Notes: a model not told the origin generated them from the letters alone. A DNA stretch of 64,000 nt from Acidobacteriota bacterium (GCA_016213785.1 JACQZQ010000008.1:62001-126000); one strand, 5' to 3'; positions 1 to 11,498 are shown, counted from the stretch's first letter. Program-made: numbers and translations.

Positions 1-2
1 CT

Positions 3-230
3 CAGACAATTTGTTATGAGATATTAGCTGAAGCCCGGCGTTTTGCCGCAGAAACAGATTTACTAACCGCTTCAGAAGTTATCTTAAGAGTTCATCCTGA
101 AGTAGCTAATGCTCTAAGGACTGAAGAAAAGAAAGTTTTTGGTGAGATAGAAGCTTATTTAGGATGTGGTGTAACTTTGCGCGGAGATATTTCTGTACAT
201 CAAGAACGTTATGATTTTGCTATTATTTAG
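3..230 (+). CDS. rng: Ribonuclease G/E family, C-terminal fragment (5' end outside window)
   Basis: Open frame from window edge to TAG at 228-230: QTICYEILAEARRFAAETDLLTASEVILRVHPEVANALRTEEKKVFGEIEAYLGCGVTLRGDISVHQERYDFAII; resembles RNase G/E C-terminus (HPEVA..L..EE, D..HQE.YD). Confidence 0.75.
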   Translation, partial: QTICYEILAEARRFAAETDLLTASEVILRVHPEVANALRTEEKKVFGEIEAYLGCGVTLRGDISVHQERYDFAII

Positions 231-259
231 CATATAAGAAATATAGTTTAAGTGTTAAC

Positions 260-284
260 AAATAGCCGCTCTAGCGGCTATTTT
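260..284 (+). terminator. Rho-independent terminator after RNase G/E
   Basis: AAATAGCCGC-TCTA-GCGGCTATTT followed by TACTTTG; perfect 10-bp stem. Confidence 0.8.
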
Positions 285-310
285 ACTTTGTTTTCTCTCG
301 ATCCTTATTT

Positions 311-1159
311 TTAATTATTATCCTTAAAGATCTCATCTAGCGTGCTACTATGAAAAATACGTAATGACCAAAGCTGCAAGGTTGCTGGATCTGCTGTAAA
401 TAGCTTGTTGAGTATTGATTGAGGTAACTTACCAAATTTGTATTCAAGTTGTTGTTGTAAGAGAATAGCTTGACCTTCTTGACGACCTTCTTGACGACCT
501 TCTTCGTGGCCTTCTTGACGACCTTGTTTAAAAATATCAAAAAGAAACTCATTTTCACGAATATCAAAAGTTAAAGGCATAGATTTAATTTCCTCCAAAG
601 TAATAACTTTCCAACCACGAAGTCCAGTTAAAATTAATAGTTGAGTTAGAGCTTTAGTTCTATCTGTTTTAGATAATAGCATAACTTTGCTCAGTATCTG
701 ACGGATAGTTTGTCTTATACTAGTGACATTACATAATACCGCTAAAATATTATCTGAGACTAAATCGCTATTTAAAAGTAAATTAGCATCAAATTGTCTA
801 ATATCAATTAGATTATATGTAAAGTCTAGAGTACTTAAAGAGATTTTAGGGTTAATAGTGGGTTCTTTATTTCCAACATAAAGAACAATTTGGATAGGGG
901 CTTGTTGATATTGACGATAAATTAAGAGAAAGTACTCTAACATTCTCCAAATCATTTTTTCATCATTACTGCTTTGTAACTCTAAGTGATATATTTTCCC
1001 ATTAGTTAGGCGAAGTATTAAATCTGCGCGTTTAGCTGATACTGCTGGAAATTCTACTGGAAGTAGTTCTGCTATTTTAGCTTCTTTGCCAATTAATAAT
1101 TCTAAGAGCTTTTCTGGGAGATTTTGGAAAAGCTCTTTTAGGGTAGTGTCATATTTCAT
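311..1159 (-). CDS. Rpn family recombination-promoting nuclease / putative transposase (PD-(D/E)XK) with EGRQEG repeat and DUF4351-like C-terminus
   Basis: 282 aa; N-terminal DTTLKELF, RADLILRL..GKIYHLELQSS, plus GRQEGHEEGRQEGRQEGQ and C-terminal LEYKFGKLP. Confidence 0.75.
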   Translation of the reverse strand: MKYDTTLKELFQNLPEKLLELLIGKEAKIAELLPVEFPAVSAKRADLILRLTNGKIYHLELQSSNDEKMIWRMLEYFLLIYRQYQQAPIQIVLYVGNKEPTINPKISLSTLDFTYNLIDIRQFDANLLLNSDLVSDNILAVLCNVTSIRQTIRQILSKVMLLSKTDRTKALTQLLILTGLRGWKVITLEEIKSMPLTFDIRENEFLFDIFKQGRQEGHEEGRQEGRQEGQAILLQQQLEYKFGKLPQSILNKLFTADPATLQLWSLRIFHSSTLDEIFKDNN

Positions 1160-1259
1160 AGATTAATTCCATTTCTAAGGGTTCTTTCTATGAATAGACT
1201 AGTTTTTTTCTTATTTTGGTCATTAAATCAACTATTAATAAAACAATTTTAGAACATAA

Positions 1260-2114
1260 TTATTTTATTAATACATCAGTCCCAACTGTGACTAATAAAA
1301 TTATGCTTAGTGTTGCATTAGTAGTAAAAAAAGCTGTATCTAAACGCGATAGGTTATTTGCTGAAACCAAACTATGTTGGCGAATTAAGAGAATAGCTGA
1401 AAGTATAACTCCTATTGCGCCTAGCCATTTTAGGTTTGCTACAAAAAAGAAAGCTACTAATAATGCAAACATTGCTATATGAAAAAATCTTGCAACCCAC
1501 AGTGCTCGATCAATACCTAATCTTTGTGGAATTGAATAAAGTTTAGATTCTTTGTCAAATTCATAATCTTGGCAAGCATAAACAATGTCAAAACCTGCTG
1601 TCCAAAGCATTACTATGGCAGAGAGTAGTATTGGAATGGGGTGAAACTCGCCTGCTATTGCAATCCAAGCGCCTGTTGGGGCAATTGCTAAACACCAGCC
1701 TAAGACTAAATGAGAAAAAGATGTAAATCTTTTTGTATAGGAATAAAAAAGTACTGACCCTAAAGCAATAGGTGAAAGCAGTAAAGTAAGTTGATTAAGT
1801 TGTGCTGAAGAAAATAAAAATAAAGCACTAGAAATTATAGTAAATATTAGAACATAACGTGTAGAAAGTAGCCCTGCTGGGATTGCTCGTGTTTTAGTTC
1901 TAGGGTTTGCAGCATCAAATTTTCTATCCACAAGGCGGTTAAATGCCATTGCAGCAGACCGAGCGCCTACCATACACATACTAATCCAAAAAAGTTTTTC
2001 CAGCGAGGGAATACCTTTAGCTGCTAGTATTGCACCAAGGATAGCAAAAGGTAGAGCAAATAAGGTGTGCTCAAATTTGATCATTTCTAGAGTAATTTTT
2101 AAGTTTTTTAACAT
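1260..2114 (-). CDS. ubiA: UbiA family prenyltransferase (4-hydroxybenzoate polyprenyltransferase-like)
   Basis: 284 aa, multi-[46 protein letters not shown] and [25 protein letters not shown] are UbiA aspartate-rich motifs. Confidence 0.85.
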   Translation of the reverse strand: MLKNLKITLEMIKFEHTLFALPFAILGAILAAKGIPSLEKLFWISMCMVGARSAAMAFNRLVDRKFDAANPRTKTRAIPAGLLSTRYVLIFTIISSALFLFSSAQLNQLTLLLSPIALGSVLFYSYTKRFTSFSHLVLGWCLAIAPTGAWIAIAGEFHPIPILLSAIVMLWTAGFDIVYACQDYEFDKESKLYSIPQRLGIDRALWVARFFHIAMFALLVAFFFVANLKWLGAIGVILSAILLIRQHSLVSANNLSRLDTAFFTTNATLSIILLVTVGTDVLIK

Positions 2115-2192
2115 AGATTTTTGATTTAATATTTATTTTGGCTATGGAATTTTAAAAATTATAAAGTAAATTTTCTAGGAGTTATAGATTGA

Positions 2193-2906
2193 ATGGAATA
2201 CCAAGAACTACATAGTTGGGATGTTACGCCAACAGAGGCGGTTGAGATTCAAAAAAAACTACGAGAGCAAGTAAAAATACAAAAACTTTCAGGTAAAGTT
2301 AGATATATTGCTGGTGCAGATATGTCTTTTGAAAAGTTTTCAAATATTGTTTATGCAGGATTTGTTGTTATTGATGTCAAAACTCTTGAAGTTGTAGGTT
2401 CTTCAACCATAGTCACAGAAGCTAAATTTCCTTATATTTCAGGGCTATTTTCTTTTCGTGAAGTACCCCCTTTGTTAGAGGCTTGGAAGAAATTAGATGT
2501 AGAGCCTGATGTAGTAGTGCTAGATGGTCAAGGAATTGCTCATCCCCGTCGTTTTGGTCTAGCTTCACATATAGGATTAATTATAAATAAACCTACTATA
2601 GGTTGTGCTAAAACTGTTTTAGTGGGTAAATACCATGATCTAGCACCATATGCTGGTAGTACTGCACCCCTTATGGATAGAGGTGAACAGATTGGAATGG
2701 CTTTAAGAACACAAAATAGGGTAAGACCTGTTTTTATTTCTGTTGGGCATTTAATTGATTTGGTTGATGCACTTAAAGTTATAAAAAATACTATAGATAA
2801 ATATAGAATCCCTACACCTACACGTGAGGCTCATCTACTGGTAAATAGGGCAAGGGTTGATGCAGGTGCTAGCTCGATAGAAACAGAGGATGAAGAAGAG
2901 AGCTAA
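2193..2906 (+). CDS. nfi: Endonuclease V (deoxyinosine 3' endonuclease)
   Basis: 237 aa; AGADMSF, VVLDGQGIAHPRRFGLASHIGL, TIGCAKT motifs. Confidence 0.93.
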   Translation: MEYQELHSWDVTPTEAVEIQKKLREQVKIQKLSGKVRYIAGADMSFEKFSNIVYAGFVVIDVKTLEVVGSSTIVTEAKFPYISGLFSFREVPPLLEAWKKLDVEPDVVVLDGQGIAHPRRFGLASHIGLIINKPTIGCAKTVLVGKYHDLAPYAGSTAPLMDRGEQIGMALRTQNRVRPVFISVGHLIDLVDALKVIKNTIDKYRIPTPTREAHLLVNRARVDAGASSIETEDEEES

Positions 2907-2933
2907 TTAAAGAACAAATAAGTAAGTATAAAC

Positions 2934-2967
2934 AAAAAGCCTTAGAGTTTAATTTCTAAGGCTTTTT
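2934..2967. terminator. Bidirectional rho-independent terminator between convergent nfi and GWxTD gene
   Basis: AAAAAGCCTTAGA-8nt-TCTAAGGCTTTTT perfect 13-bp arms. Confidence 0.92.
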
Positions 2968-3001
2968 ATTTTAGAAAAACAGAAGGGTTATTATTTAAGT
3001 T

Positions 3002-4690
3002 TTATTTAACTTTATTTTCAGCAATGATAAAGTTTCCTTTAGGTTCAACTATTTGACCAGAAACTTCATCTTTAATCCAGGCTTTAACTTCATAAGTGCC
3101 AGGGACTAAATCATTTACTGGAATCATACGGCCTAAAGTAACTTGTTGTCCATTACCATCAAGATCTACAGTTTTGACTTTTCCATCTTCTTTAAAGCGT
3201 CTTACTTCTTTTCCATCTTTTGAGATGATGTATTCAGCAGTAATTTTAGGTCTTAATTCAGCTTGATCTATTTGGACATTGTAGGCTTGGACATAAACTC
3301 CGACTGATTGACCTTGTTTAAATTCTTGGGAGACATTAGGGCGGACTTTATTTGGCCCAAAAATAAATGCTCCAGCAGCAACACGACCATTTAATGACTC
3401 AACTACATCTGCTACTACTAAAGTACTAGATTGTAGTTTATCGTTGCTATATTTAGGTACTTCAAAACCTTCATGGATAATACCAGTATGACCACTAACA
3501 ATATCTTTTACTACAATATCAATTTTGTAACGGCCTGGCTCAAGGATGACATTTTTTTGATAAACAGAACTTCGTTTAACTTCTTGAGATAGCTCATCTT
3601 CTCTACAACGAGACTCTATTATATCTTCAAAAAGCCCAGCTTTTCGCCCTGATAAGGCAGTGATACGGGCATGAATATTTAGAGTTCCTTGAGATACTCC
3701 CCCAATATTTTTGTAAGAGATATCAGAGTTATTTATTTTTAAAGTAAAAGAACTTACTACAGATGTATCATTTACTTTAAGGAAATGAACTCTCATATCA
3801 AAAGGTAGAATATCAAATTGAACAGTAGGCTCGTTTGTTCTTGCTTGTAAGTCTTTAAACTTAACGGCAGGAGCTTTACTTAAATTAGCAAGTAGTTGTA
3901 GTTTTTCAAATGGGCTATCTTGAACTCTACGGCCATAAGGTAGACGATCGCGATTACCAGGACTAAAAGCAACACGGTCTTGTTTTCTAGAAAGACCAAT
4001 TTCTTCAAAGAAATTTAGACCTGCATTAGGGACGTGAAGTAGAGCATCTTTTTCATCTGGGCTACGAGCAATACGATACTCACCAGTTCCAGAAGGATCA
4101 ACAAACTCTATCTCAACACCGTTGCCTACTCCCTCTAAAAAGCGATAAAACCAAATTTCAAAAGGATAGGTAGAAGTTTGTCCACCGCCCTCATAGAATG
4201 GGCGTTCATAAGGCCCGCCAGCAGGATGAGATTCTACTTCATCGGCAGGGCCAAAGGTTATATAGATACGACCACGATCAGTTTTCCATCCAGGGATACC
4301 AGAGGCAAAATGCTCATTTGCATAAGCTATACGACGATAGTATTCTTCGCGGTATTCATTTTCTGGAGTATCTGGATCTGGGTCACGACGTAACCAGAAC
4401 TGTTCTATAAACTGTTCTCGTTCTTCGTCTGTTTGTAGTTTCTTAAATGCTTGTCTTTCTTCGGGAGTAATAATATAAAGAACGTCGTTGTCTAACCAAC
4501 GTTGATAAACTTTGCTGGCATCTTCTTGTTTGCGTTCTCTCTTTTTGCGTTTAGCACCTTCTTGTGCTGCATACATTGGAGGAACAGACTGCCAAAAAAT
4601 CATTAAGGCTAATAATAAAAAAGAAAGGGATTTAGCTAAAGATTTTCCTCTAAGCATAAATAATTTTATGACCTCCAAGCTCGGAAGCAA
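3002..4690 (-). CDS. GWxTD domain-containing secreted protein
   Basis: 562 aa with N-terminal signal-like segment; IPGWKTDRGRIYITFGPADEVESHP matches the GWxTD motif. Confidence 0.85.
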   Translation of the reverse strand: MLPSLEVIKLFMLRGKSLAKSLSFLLLALMIFWQSVPPMYAAQEGAKRKKRERKQEDASKVYQRWLDNDVLYIITPEERQAFKKLQTDEEREQFIEQFWLRRDPDPDTPENEYREEYYRRIAYANEHFASGIPGWKTDRGRIYITFGPADEVESHPAGGPYERPFYEGGGQTSTYPFEIWFYRFLEGVGNGVEIEFVDPSGTGEYRIARSPDEKDALLHVPNAGLNFFEEIGLSRKQDRVAFSPGNRDRLPYGRRVQDSPFEKLQLLANLSKAPAVKFKDLQARTNEPTVQFDILPFDMRVHFLKVNDTSVVSSFTLKINNSDISYKNIGGVSQGTLNIHARITALSGRKAGLFEDIIESRCREDELSQEVKRSSVYQKNVILEPGRYKIDIVVKDIVSGHTGIIHEGFEVPKYSNDKLQSSTLVVADVVESLNGRVAAGAFIFGPNKVRPNVSQEFKQGQSVGVYVQAYNVQIDQAELRPKITAEYIISKDGKEVRRFKEDGKVKTVDLDGNGQQVTLGRMIPVNDLVPGTYEVKAWIKDEVSGQIVEPKGNFIIAENKVK

Positions 4691-4800
4691 TATGTGAGCT
4701 ATTTTTGAGAAATGTTATAGGGGGAAGTTTATCCAATTTTCCCCTTATAAACAAGACATTAAATCTATATTAAAACTAAGATTTCCTAAGATTTCTAAGG

Positions 4801-5856
4801 CTATGCTGCTTCAGCTTGATCATCTGATGGGCGAGGTTTAGCTACAAGCCAAGCTATTCCAATACTTAAGAGATAAAGCATAATCATTGGTACAGCAAAA
4901 ACCATCATATTTGGAATATCAGTTGTTGGTGAAAGTAGAGCAGCAATAATAAAAATAACTACAATTGAATGTCGCCAGAACCTAAGCATAAATGTATGAG
5001 TCATTAAGCCTAAGCGGGCTAGAAAGTAAACTACTGTAGGGATTTGAAAAACTAAGCCTAAACCTAAGATAATAGTGATAATTAAATCAAAATATTCATT
5101 AACTTCTATTAATGGTTGGAAATTTTGAGAGACACTAAGTAGAAAATCTATCGCTCTAGGAAAAGCAATATAATAAGCAAAAGCTGCTCCTAAAAAGAAA
5201 AAGAATGTTGCCATACCTACAAAAGGCCAAACATATTTTCTTTCATGCTCATAAAGTCCTGGTGCAATAAATGACCATAATTGCCAGAGTATAGCTGGTA
5301 TGCTTAAGGCAATTGCCCCATAAAAAGCAACTTTAATATATAAGTTAAAGCCTCCCTGAAGGGTATGAACAGTAACAGAGCTTCTAGAGTAATTGCCAAT
5401 AGCATCAGCACGAAGGCGAAAACCTTCATCAATAAATCTATTACCTAAGACTACTTTATTAGCTGTTACTATAAAGCGGTTTCCTTTTTCTTCGGTTTTA
5501 ATTTTTGCTGGTATTGATGTACCAGCAGGAATATTTATTCCATCCAAGTTGGCATCTTGGCTAAAAACATAATCGACAATTGCATCATCAGGAAGATTAT
5601 CTAAGGGTTTAAGTTGTCCTACTCCATTTTCTAATTGGACTTTTTGTATTTTGTCTAAAGCTTCACGTACAGGTTTATCTAAAAAAGCATAAATGCGATC
5701 AGAGAAAATAAAACAAACTATAAATGACAGTGCAATTGCAATTGAGGCTCTAAAGAGGCGGCTACGAAGTTCGTCTAGATGGTCAAGAAATGACATTGAA
5801 CCTTCTTCGCTAGAATCCTCATACTGTTCATCTGCATTAATTGGGGTGGTACTCAT
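4801..5856 (-). CDS. tatC: Sec-independent protein translocase TatC with enlarged first extracytoplasmic loop
   Basis: 351 aa; FLDHLDELRSRL, LWSFIAPGLYEHERKYVWPF, FAYYIAFPRAIDFLL, GLVFQIPTVVYFLARLGL motifs. Confidence 0.93.
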   Translation of the reverse strand: MSTTPINADEQYEDSSEEGSMSFLDHLDELRSRLFRASIAIALSFIVCFIFSDRIYAFLDKPVREALDKIQKVQLENGVGQLKPLDNLPDDAIVDYVFSQDANLDGINIPAGTSIPAKIKTEEKGNRFIVTANKVVLGNRFIDEGFRLRADAIGNYSRSSVTVHTLQGGFNLYIKVAFYGAIALSIPAILWQLWSFIAPGLYEHERKYVWPFVGMATFFFFLGAAFAYYIAFPRAIDFLLSVSQNFQPLIEVNEYFDLIITIILGLGLVFQIPTVVYFLARLGLMTHTFMLRFWRHSIVVIFIIAALLSPTTDIPNMMVFAVPMIMLYLLSIGIAWLVAKPRPSDDQAEAA

Positions 5857-5889
5857 TGATTATTCCTTAAGAAGTATCTCTTAAATAAA

Positions 5890-6399
5890 TTAATTTTTAG
5901 TTAGGCTAATAGGTTGAACTTCTTCAGTTTGGGAAATGGTTTCTACTCCACCATTGGGTGATAGGTCAAAAGATGGTTTAGATCTTTCTATTGGAGCTAT
6001 GGCAGGTGGGTTAATAAGCTGATTTTCAAGTGCTGGAGCAACTTGAGAATTAACAGAAATATCTGTTGAGCTATTTATAGAAGGTAAAGAAATAGGATCA
6101 TCTGTAGTAGTTTGAGTTGTATTTGTTAAAGAAGCAGTATTATCAAAAGCAGTTTTGCTAGTAGAATCACTGAATAGATTATTAGGTGATAGATCGTTTT
6201 GTACTTTTTGTTGAATATCTTTTAGATTTGCTTTTTCTACTTCGCTATCCCAAACTTGCTTAAACTGGTCTGAGGCTTGTCTTAACTGACCCATTATACG
6301 GCCTAGTTTTCTGCCCATTTCAGGTAGCCTTTTTGGCCCAAATACCATTAAGGCTATCATGGCAATAAAAATCATCTCAGTCCAACCTAAATTACCCAT
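5890..6399 (-). CDS. tatA: Twin-arginine translocase TatA/TatB family subunit
   Basis: 169 aa; MGNLGWTEMIFIAMIALMVFGPKRLPEMGRKLGR; upstream of tatC. TatA versus TatB not resolved. Confidence 0.87.
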   Translation of the reverse strand: MGNLGWTEMIFIAMIALMVFGPKRLPEMGRKLGRIMGQLRQASDQFKQVWDSEVEKANLKDIQQKVQNDLSPNNLFSDSTSKTAFDNTASLTNTTQTTTDDPISLPSINSSTDISVNSQVAPALENQLINPPAIAPIERSKPSFDLSPNGGVETISQTEEVQPISLTKN

Positions 6400-6710
6400 A
6401 AAAAATACTCTTTCTCTAGAAGTTTAGCTTTAATTCTTCAAATCTTTGATGCTTAAAACTTATTATTAGCTTAATGGAAAATCTATAACTTTAACTATAA
6501 CTGCTAATAATATTTACGCGCTGAAATTGATTCTTGGATGTTTTTGCGCTGGCTTTAATATTAGTTAGGCATTAGGAGTAAGTCAAGTAAAGCAAAGGGC
6601 TGAAGATTTTTAATATAGAAAAAAATTTTAGTCTTTAGATTTTTACCTAAAGCCAATAGCTACTTTATATTATAGACTTTAAAGAAATAAAATTTAGCTA
6701 CTTTCTAGAC

Positions 6711-6739
6711 TTGACAGCAGTAAGTCGCTTTCCTAATAT
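6711..6739 (+). promoter_or_regulatory. Putative sigma-70-type promoter upstream of glgA
   Basis: TTGACA (6711-6716), 17-bp spacer, TAATAT (6734-6739). Confidence 0.6.
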
Positions 6740-6808
6740 TTGGTCTGCTAAGTAGGGACTTATAATAATTAAAGTAATTGCTAAGTCTAGATTTTTTAGG
6801 TAAAAATA

Positions 6809-8251
6809 GTGTCAACAAACTTACGAATAGTACTAGCTGCATCTGAAGCTGTGCCATATGCTAAAACAGGAGGCTTAGCAGATGTTGCAGGCGCTCTACC
6901 AAAGGCTTTAGCTAAACTAGGTTGTGATGTTTCTATAATAATGCCTCGTTATAGCAACATCAAAACAGGTAGTTTATTTATTGAAAATCTATCTGTTCCA
7001 TTTGCATATAAAACAAAAAATTGCTCTATTTGGTATGAAAAACAAGGCGATGTACCAATATATTTTGTTGATATACCAGAATATTTTTGGCGCGATAGTC
7101 TTTATGGTCATAGAGATGATGCAGAAAGATTTGCTTATTTTAGCCGTGCTGTTTTAGAGTTTTATCGCCAACTAGGCCAACCTATTGATGTTATCCACTG
7201 TAATGATTGGATGACAGGGCTTTTACCTGTTTACCTACGTACTAATTATACCCATGATGGATTTTTTGCTCATACAGCAACTATACTAACCATTCATAAC
7301 TTAGCTTTTCATGGGATGTTTGGTTTAGATGCTGTTACTTATTTTGGTCTAGGTTCATATCTTATGTATGGGGAAAAAGGCTTAGAGTTTAGTAATGTTG
7401 CTAGTTCACTTAAAGGTGGAATTTTATATTCTGATGCAATAACTACAGTAAGTAAACGTTATGCAGAGGAAATCCAAACCCCTGAATATGGTTTTAAGAT
7501 GGACTCTTTATTAAGACAAAGGCGTTATTCTCTAATAGGGATACTTAATGGAGTTGATGTAGAAGAATGGAACCCTGTAATAGATAAACATATAGCAGCA
7601 AATTATTCAGCAAATGATTTAAGTGGTAAAGAAATTTGTAAAAGAGAATTACTAAAGAGATTTGGTTTACCAGTAGATGTAAAACGCCCATTAATAGGTG
7701 TAATTTCTAGAATGACAGATCAAAAAGGGTTTGATTTAATAATGAAGATTATGAATCGAATTCTTGAAACTAATGCCAGCTTTGTTTTGTTAGGGTCTGG
7801 ATCTGATTCTTATGAAAGGTATTTTCAAGCGCTGCGTGATAGCCGTCCAGATCGAGTTGGTGTATACTTTGGCTTCAATAATTCTCTAGCTCATCAAATT
7901 GAAGCAGGTTGTGATATTTTTTTGATGCCTTCTAGCTATGAACCCTGTGGGCTAAATCAAATGTATAGCTTAATTTACGGGACAGTTCCAATAGTTCGCG
8001 CTACTGGTGGATTAGATGATACAGTGATAAATTTTGATAGAGTAAGAATGGAAGGTAATGGCTTTAAGTTTTATGATTATAAAGCCGAACAGTTATTAGA
8101 GCGTATTTATGAAGCGCTTATTGCTTATAATGAGCCAGAAATATGGCGACGAATAATCTTAAATGGTATGACAGAAGATTTTTCTTGGGATGTTTCTGCT
8201 AAGAAATATTTAGATGTCTATCATACTGTTAAACATCATGTAGGCAATTAA
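6809..8251 (+). CDS. glgA: Glycogen synthase (ADP-glucose)
   Basis: 480 aa, GTG start; AASEAVPYAKTGGLADVAGALPKAL, HCNDWMTGLLPVYL, ILTIHNLAFHG, EPCGLNQMYSLIYGTVPIVRATGGLDDTV. Confidence 0.95.
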   Translation: MSTNLRIVLAASEAVPYAKTGGLADVAGALPKALAKLGCDVSIIMPRYSNIKTGSLFIENLSVPFAYKTKNCSIWYEKQGDVPIYFVDIPEYFWRDSLYGHRDDAERFAYFSRAVLEFYRQLGQPIDVIHCNDWMTGLLPVYLRTNYTHDGFFAHTATILTIHNLAFHGMFGLDAVTYFGLGSYLMYGEKGLEFSNVASSLKGGILYSDAITTVSKRYAEEIQTPEYGFKMDSLLRQRRYSLIGILNGVDVEEWNPVIDKHIAANYSANDLSGKEICKRELLKRFGLPVDVKRPLIGVISRMTDQKGFDLIMKIMNRILETNASFVLLGSGSDSYERYFQALRDSRPDRVGVYFGFNNSLAHQIEAGCDIFLMPSSYEPCGLNQMYSLIYGTVPIVRATGGLDDTVINFDRVRMEGNGFKFYDYKAEQLLERIYEALIAYNEPEIWRRIILNGMTEDFSWDVSAKKYLDVYHTVKHHVGN

Positions 8252-8375
8252 TTTTAAGAAAAAGTATTTGATTGTTTTATCAAAAAAGTAAATAAGCTAT
8301 TATAATGCTTTGTTTTAGGGCAAAATTTTCTTAAGGACTTAAAAAATTAATTTTAGAAAGGTAGGTTATATTCTA

Positions 8376-8705
8376 ATGGCGGGTAATGTACTAGAGATTA
8401 CTGATGGCAATTTTGACTCTGAAGTAGCAAAATCTTCTGTTCCAGTATTGCTAGATTTTTGGGCTGCTTGGTGTGCTCCTTGTCGAATGCTAACCCCAAC
8501 TGTAGAAGCAATTGCTAAGGATTATGATGGAAGGGCAAAAGTTGGTAAATTAAATGTAGATGAGAATAATGAAATCTCAGCAAAATATGGAATTAAAGGT
8601 ATTCCAACTCTTATTCTCTTTAAGAATGGAGTTGAACAAGAACGTGTAGTTGGCGCTACTACTAAAGATAATATTGCTCGTATGTTAGATAAATATATGG
8701 GCTAG
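8376..8705 (+). CDS. trxA: Thioredoxin
   Basis: 109 aa; FWAAWCAPCRMLTP, NVDENNEISAKYGIKGIPTLILFKNG. Confidence 0.95.
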   Translation: MAGNVLEITDGNFDSEVAKSSVPVLLDFWAAWCAPCRMLTPTVEAIAKDYDGRAKVGKLNVDENNEISAKYGIKGIPTLILFKNGVEQERVVGATTKDNIARMLDKYMG

Positions 8706-8749
8706 TGTGGTTTAGTAAAACAACTGTTTTACTAGTTAATTTAATAAAT

Positions 8750-8829
8750 AAAAGCACATAGAAACTTTAATCAAAATTAAAAAGATATAATTTCTTAATC
8801 TTTAAAATTTTGATTTCTATGTGCTTTTC
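8750..8829. other. Long imperfect hairpin between trxA and purA (terminator or leader structure)
   Basis: Outer arms AAAAGCACATAGAAA / TTTCTATGTGCTTTT, inner arms AATCAAAATT / AATTTTGATT and AAGAT / ATCTT. Confidence 0.75.
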
Positions 8830-8843
8830 TAATTTAGGAATAA

Positions 8844-10148
<1,305 letters not shown>

Positions 10149-10169
10149 TTTTATTTTTAGGAAAATTAA

Positions 10170-11498
10170 ATGAAATATGATTTAACCGTTATTGGAGGAG
10201 GGCTTGCAGGCAGTGAAGCTGCTTGGCAGGCTGCTAGTTTTGGTCTAAAAGTAAAGCTTTATGAAATGAGGCCAGAAACTCCTACACCCGCACATAAAAC
10301 CGATAAATTAGCAGAAATTGTCTGTAGTAATTCTCTAAAATCTGATGAAGTAGGTACAGCACCTTATTTATTAAAAGAAGAACTTCGTCGAGCTAATTCT
10401 TTACTTCTTGAGGTAGCAAAAGGATGTCGAGTTCCTGCTGGTGCAGCACTTGCAGTTGATAGAGAAATTTTTGCTACCGAAGTTACTCGCCATATTGAGG
10501 CTAACCCAAATATTGATCTAGTAAGAGCAGAACTCAAAGAAATTCCTAATCAAGGACAAGTAATTATTGCTACTGGGCCTCTTACCTCTGCTAGTTTATC
10601 TAAAGCTATTTGTGAGCTAACAGGTAGAGAACATCTTTATTTTTATGATGCAATTAGCCCAGTTGTTGATGCAGAAACTATTAACTATGATAAAGTGTTT
10701 CGTGCTGCTCGCTATGATAAAGGCGATAAAGACTATATTAATTGCCCAATGAACATAGACGAGTATAATGCTTTTTATGATGCATTAATTAGTGCTGAAT
10801 CTGTTCCAATAAAAGACTTTGAGAAAGCGCTTTATTTTGAAGGATGTTTACCAATTGAAGAGTTAGCTCGTCGAGGTCGTGATACTTTAAGGTTTGGGCC
10901 TATGAAGCCTGTAGGACTAGTAGACCCTAAAACAGGAAAATTTCCTTATGCTGCTGTTCAGCTTAGGCAAGAAAACTTAATGGCTGATAGTTACAACTTA
11001 GTAGGTTTTCAAAATCATCTTAAGTTTGGTGAACAGAAGCAAGTCCTTCGGCTAATTCCAGGATTAGAGAATGCAGAGTTTATTAAGTATGGACAAATTC
11101 ATAGAAATACTTATATTAACGCTCCAGATATGTTAAATACGCTACTTCAAGTAAAAAAAGAGCCAAGAATTTATTTTGCTGGGCAAATTTCTGGAGTTGA
11201 GGGTTATGTAGAATCAATTGCTACAGGGTTGGTTTCTGGAATAACTGCTGCTCGTATTAGCAAAGGACTTCAACCAATTCCACTTCCTCGTGTTAGTGCA
11301 ATTGGAAGCCTATTAAACTATGTTGCTAATTGTGAAGTGCGCCCATTTCAACCTGCAAATATAACATTTTCTTTACTCCCAACAGTTGAAGTAGAAGAAA
11401 GGCGCAGAGTAAAACAAAAGGCAGAACGTAGACAGCTACAAGTAAAATTAGCTTTAGAAGCTTTTGATGAATGGCTAAAAGAGGTTTTTCCAAAATAA
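10170..11498 (+). CDS. trmFO: Methylenetetrahydrofolate-tRNA-(uracil-5-)-methyltransferase
   Basis: 442 aa; VIGGGLAGSEAAWQAA, KTDKLAEIVCSNSLKSD, ISGVEGYVESIATGL. Confidence 0.95.
   Translation: MKYDLTVIGGGLAGSEAAWQAASFGLKVKLYEMRPETPTPAHKTDKLAEIVCSNSLKSDEVGTAPYLLKEELRRANSLLLEVAKGCRVPAGAALAVDREIFATEVTRHIEANPNIDLVRAELKEIPNQGQVIIATGPLTSASLSKAICELTGREHLYFYDAISPVVDAETINYDKVFRAARYDKGDKDYINCPMNIDEYNAFYDALISAESVPIKDFEKALYFEGCLPIEELARRGRDTLRFGPMKPVGLVDPKTGKFPYAAVQLRQENLMADSYNLVGFQNHLKFGEQKQVLRLIPGLENAEFIKYGQIHRNTYINAPDMLNTLLQVKKEPRIYFAGQISGVEGYVESIATGLVSGITAARISKGLQPIPLPRVSAIGSLLNYVANCEVRPFQPANITFSLLPTVEVEERRRVKQKAERRQLQVKLALEAFDEWLKEVFPK

Noticed and set aside
337-567. 76-aa ORF VKKATKKVVKKVVKKV
   Set aside because: Alternative frame of the EGRQEG repeat in the Rpn-like gene.
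1216-1482. 88-aa plus-strand ORF
   Set aside because: Antisense to the ubiA 3' region; no RBS or recognisable family.
4178-4697. Plus-strand ORFs of 60-71 aa
   Set aside because: Antisense to the GWxTD gene; no supporting motif.
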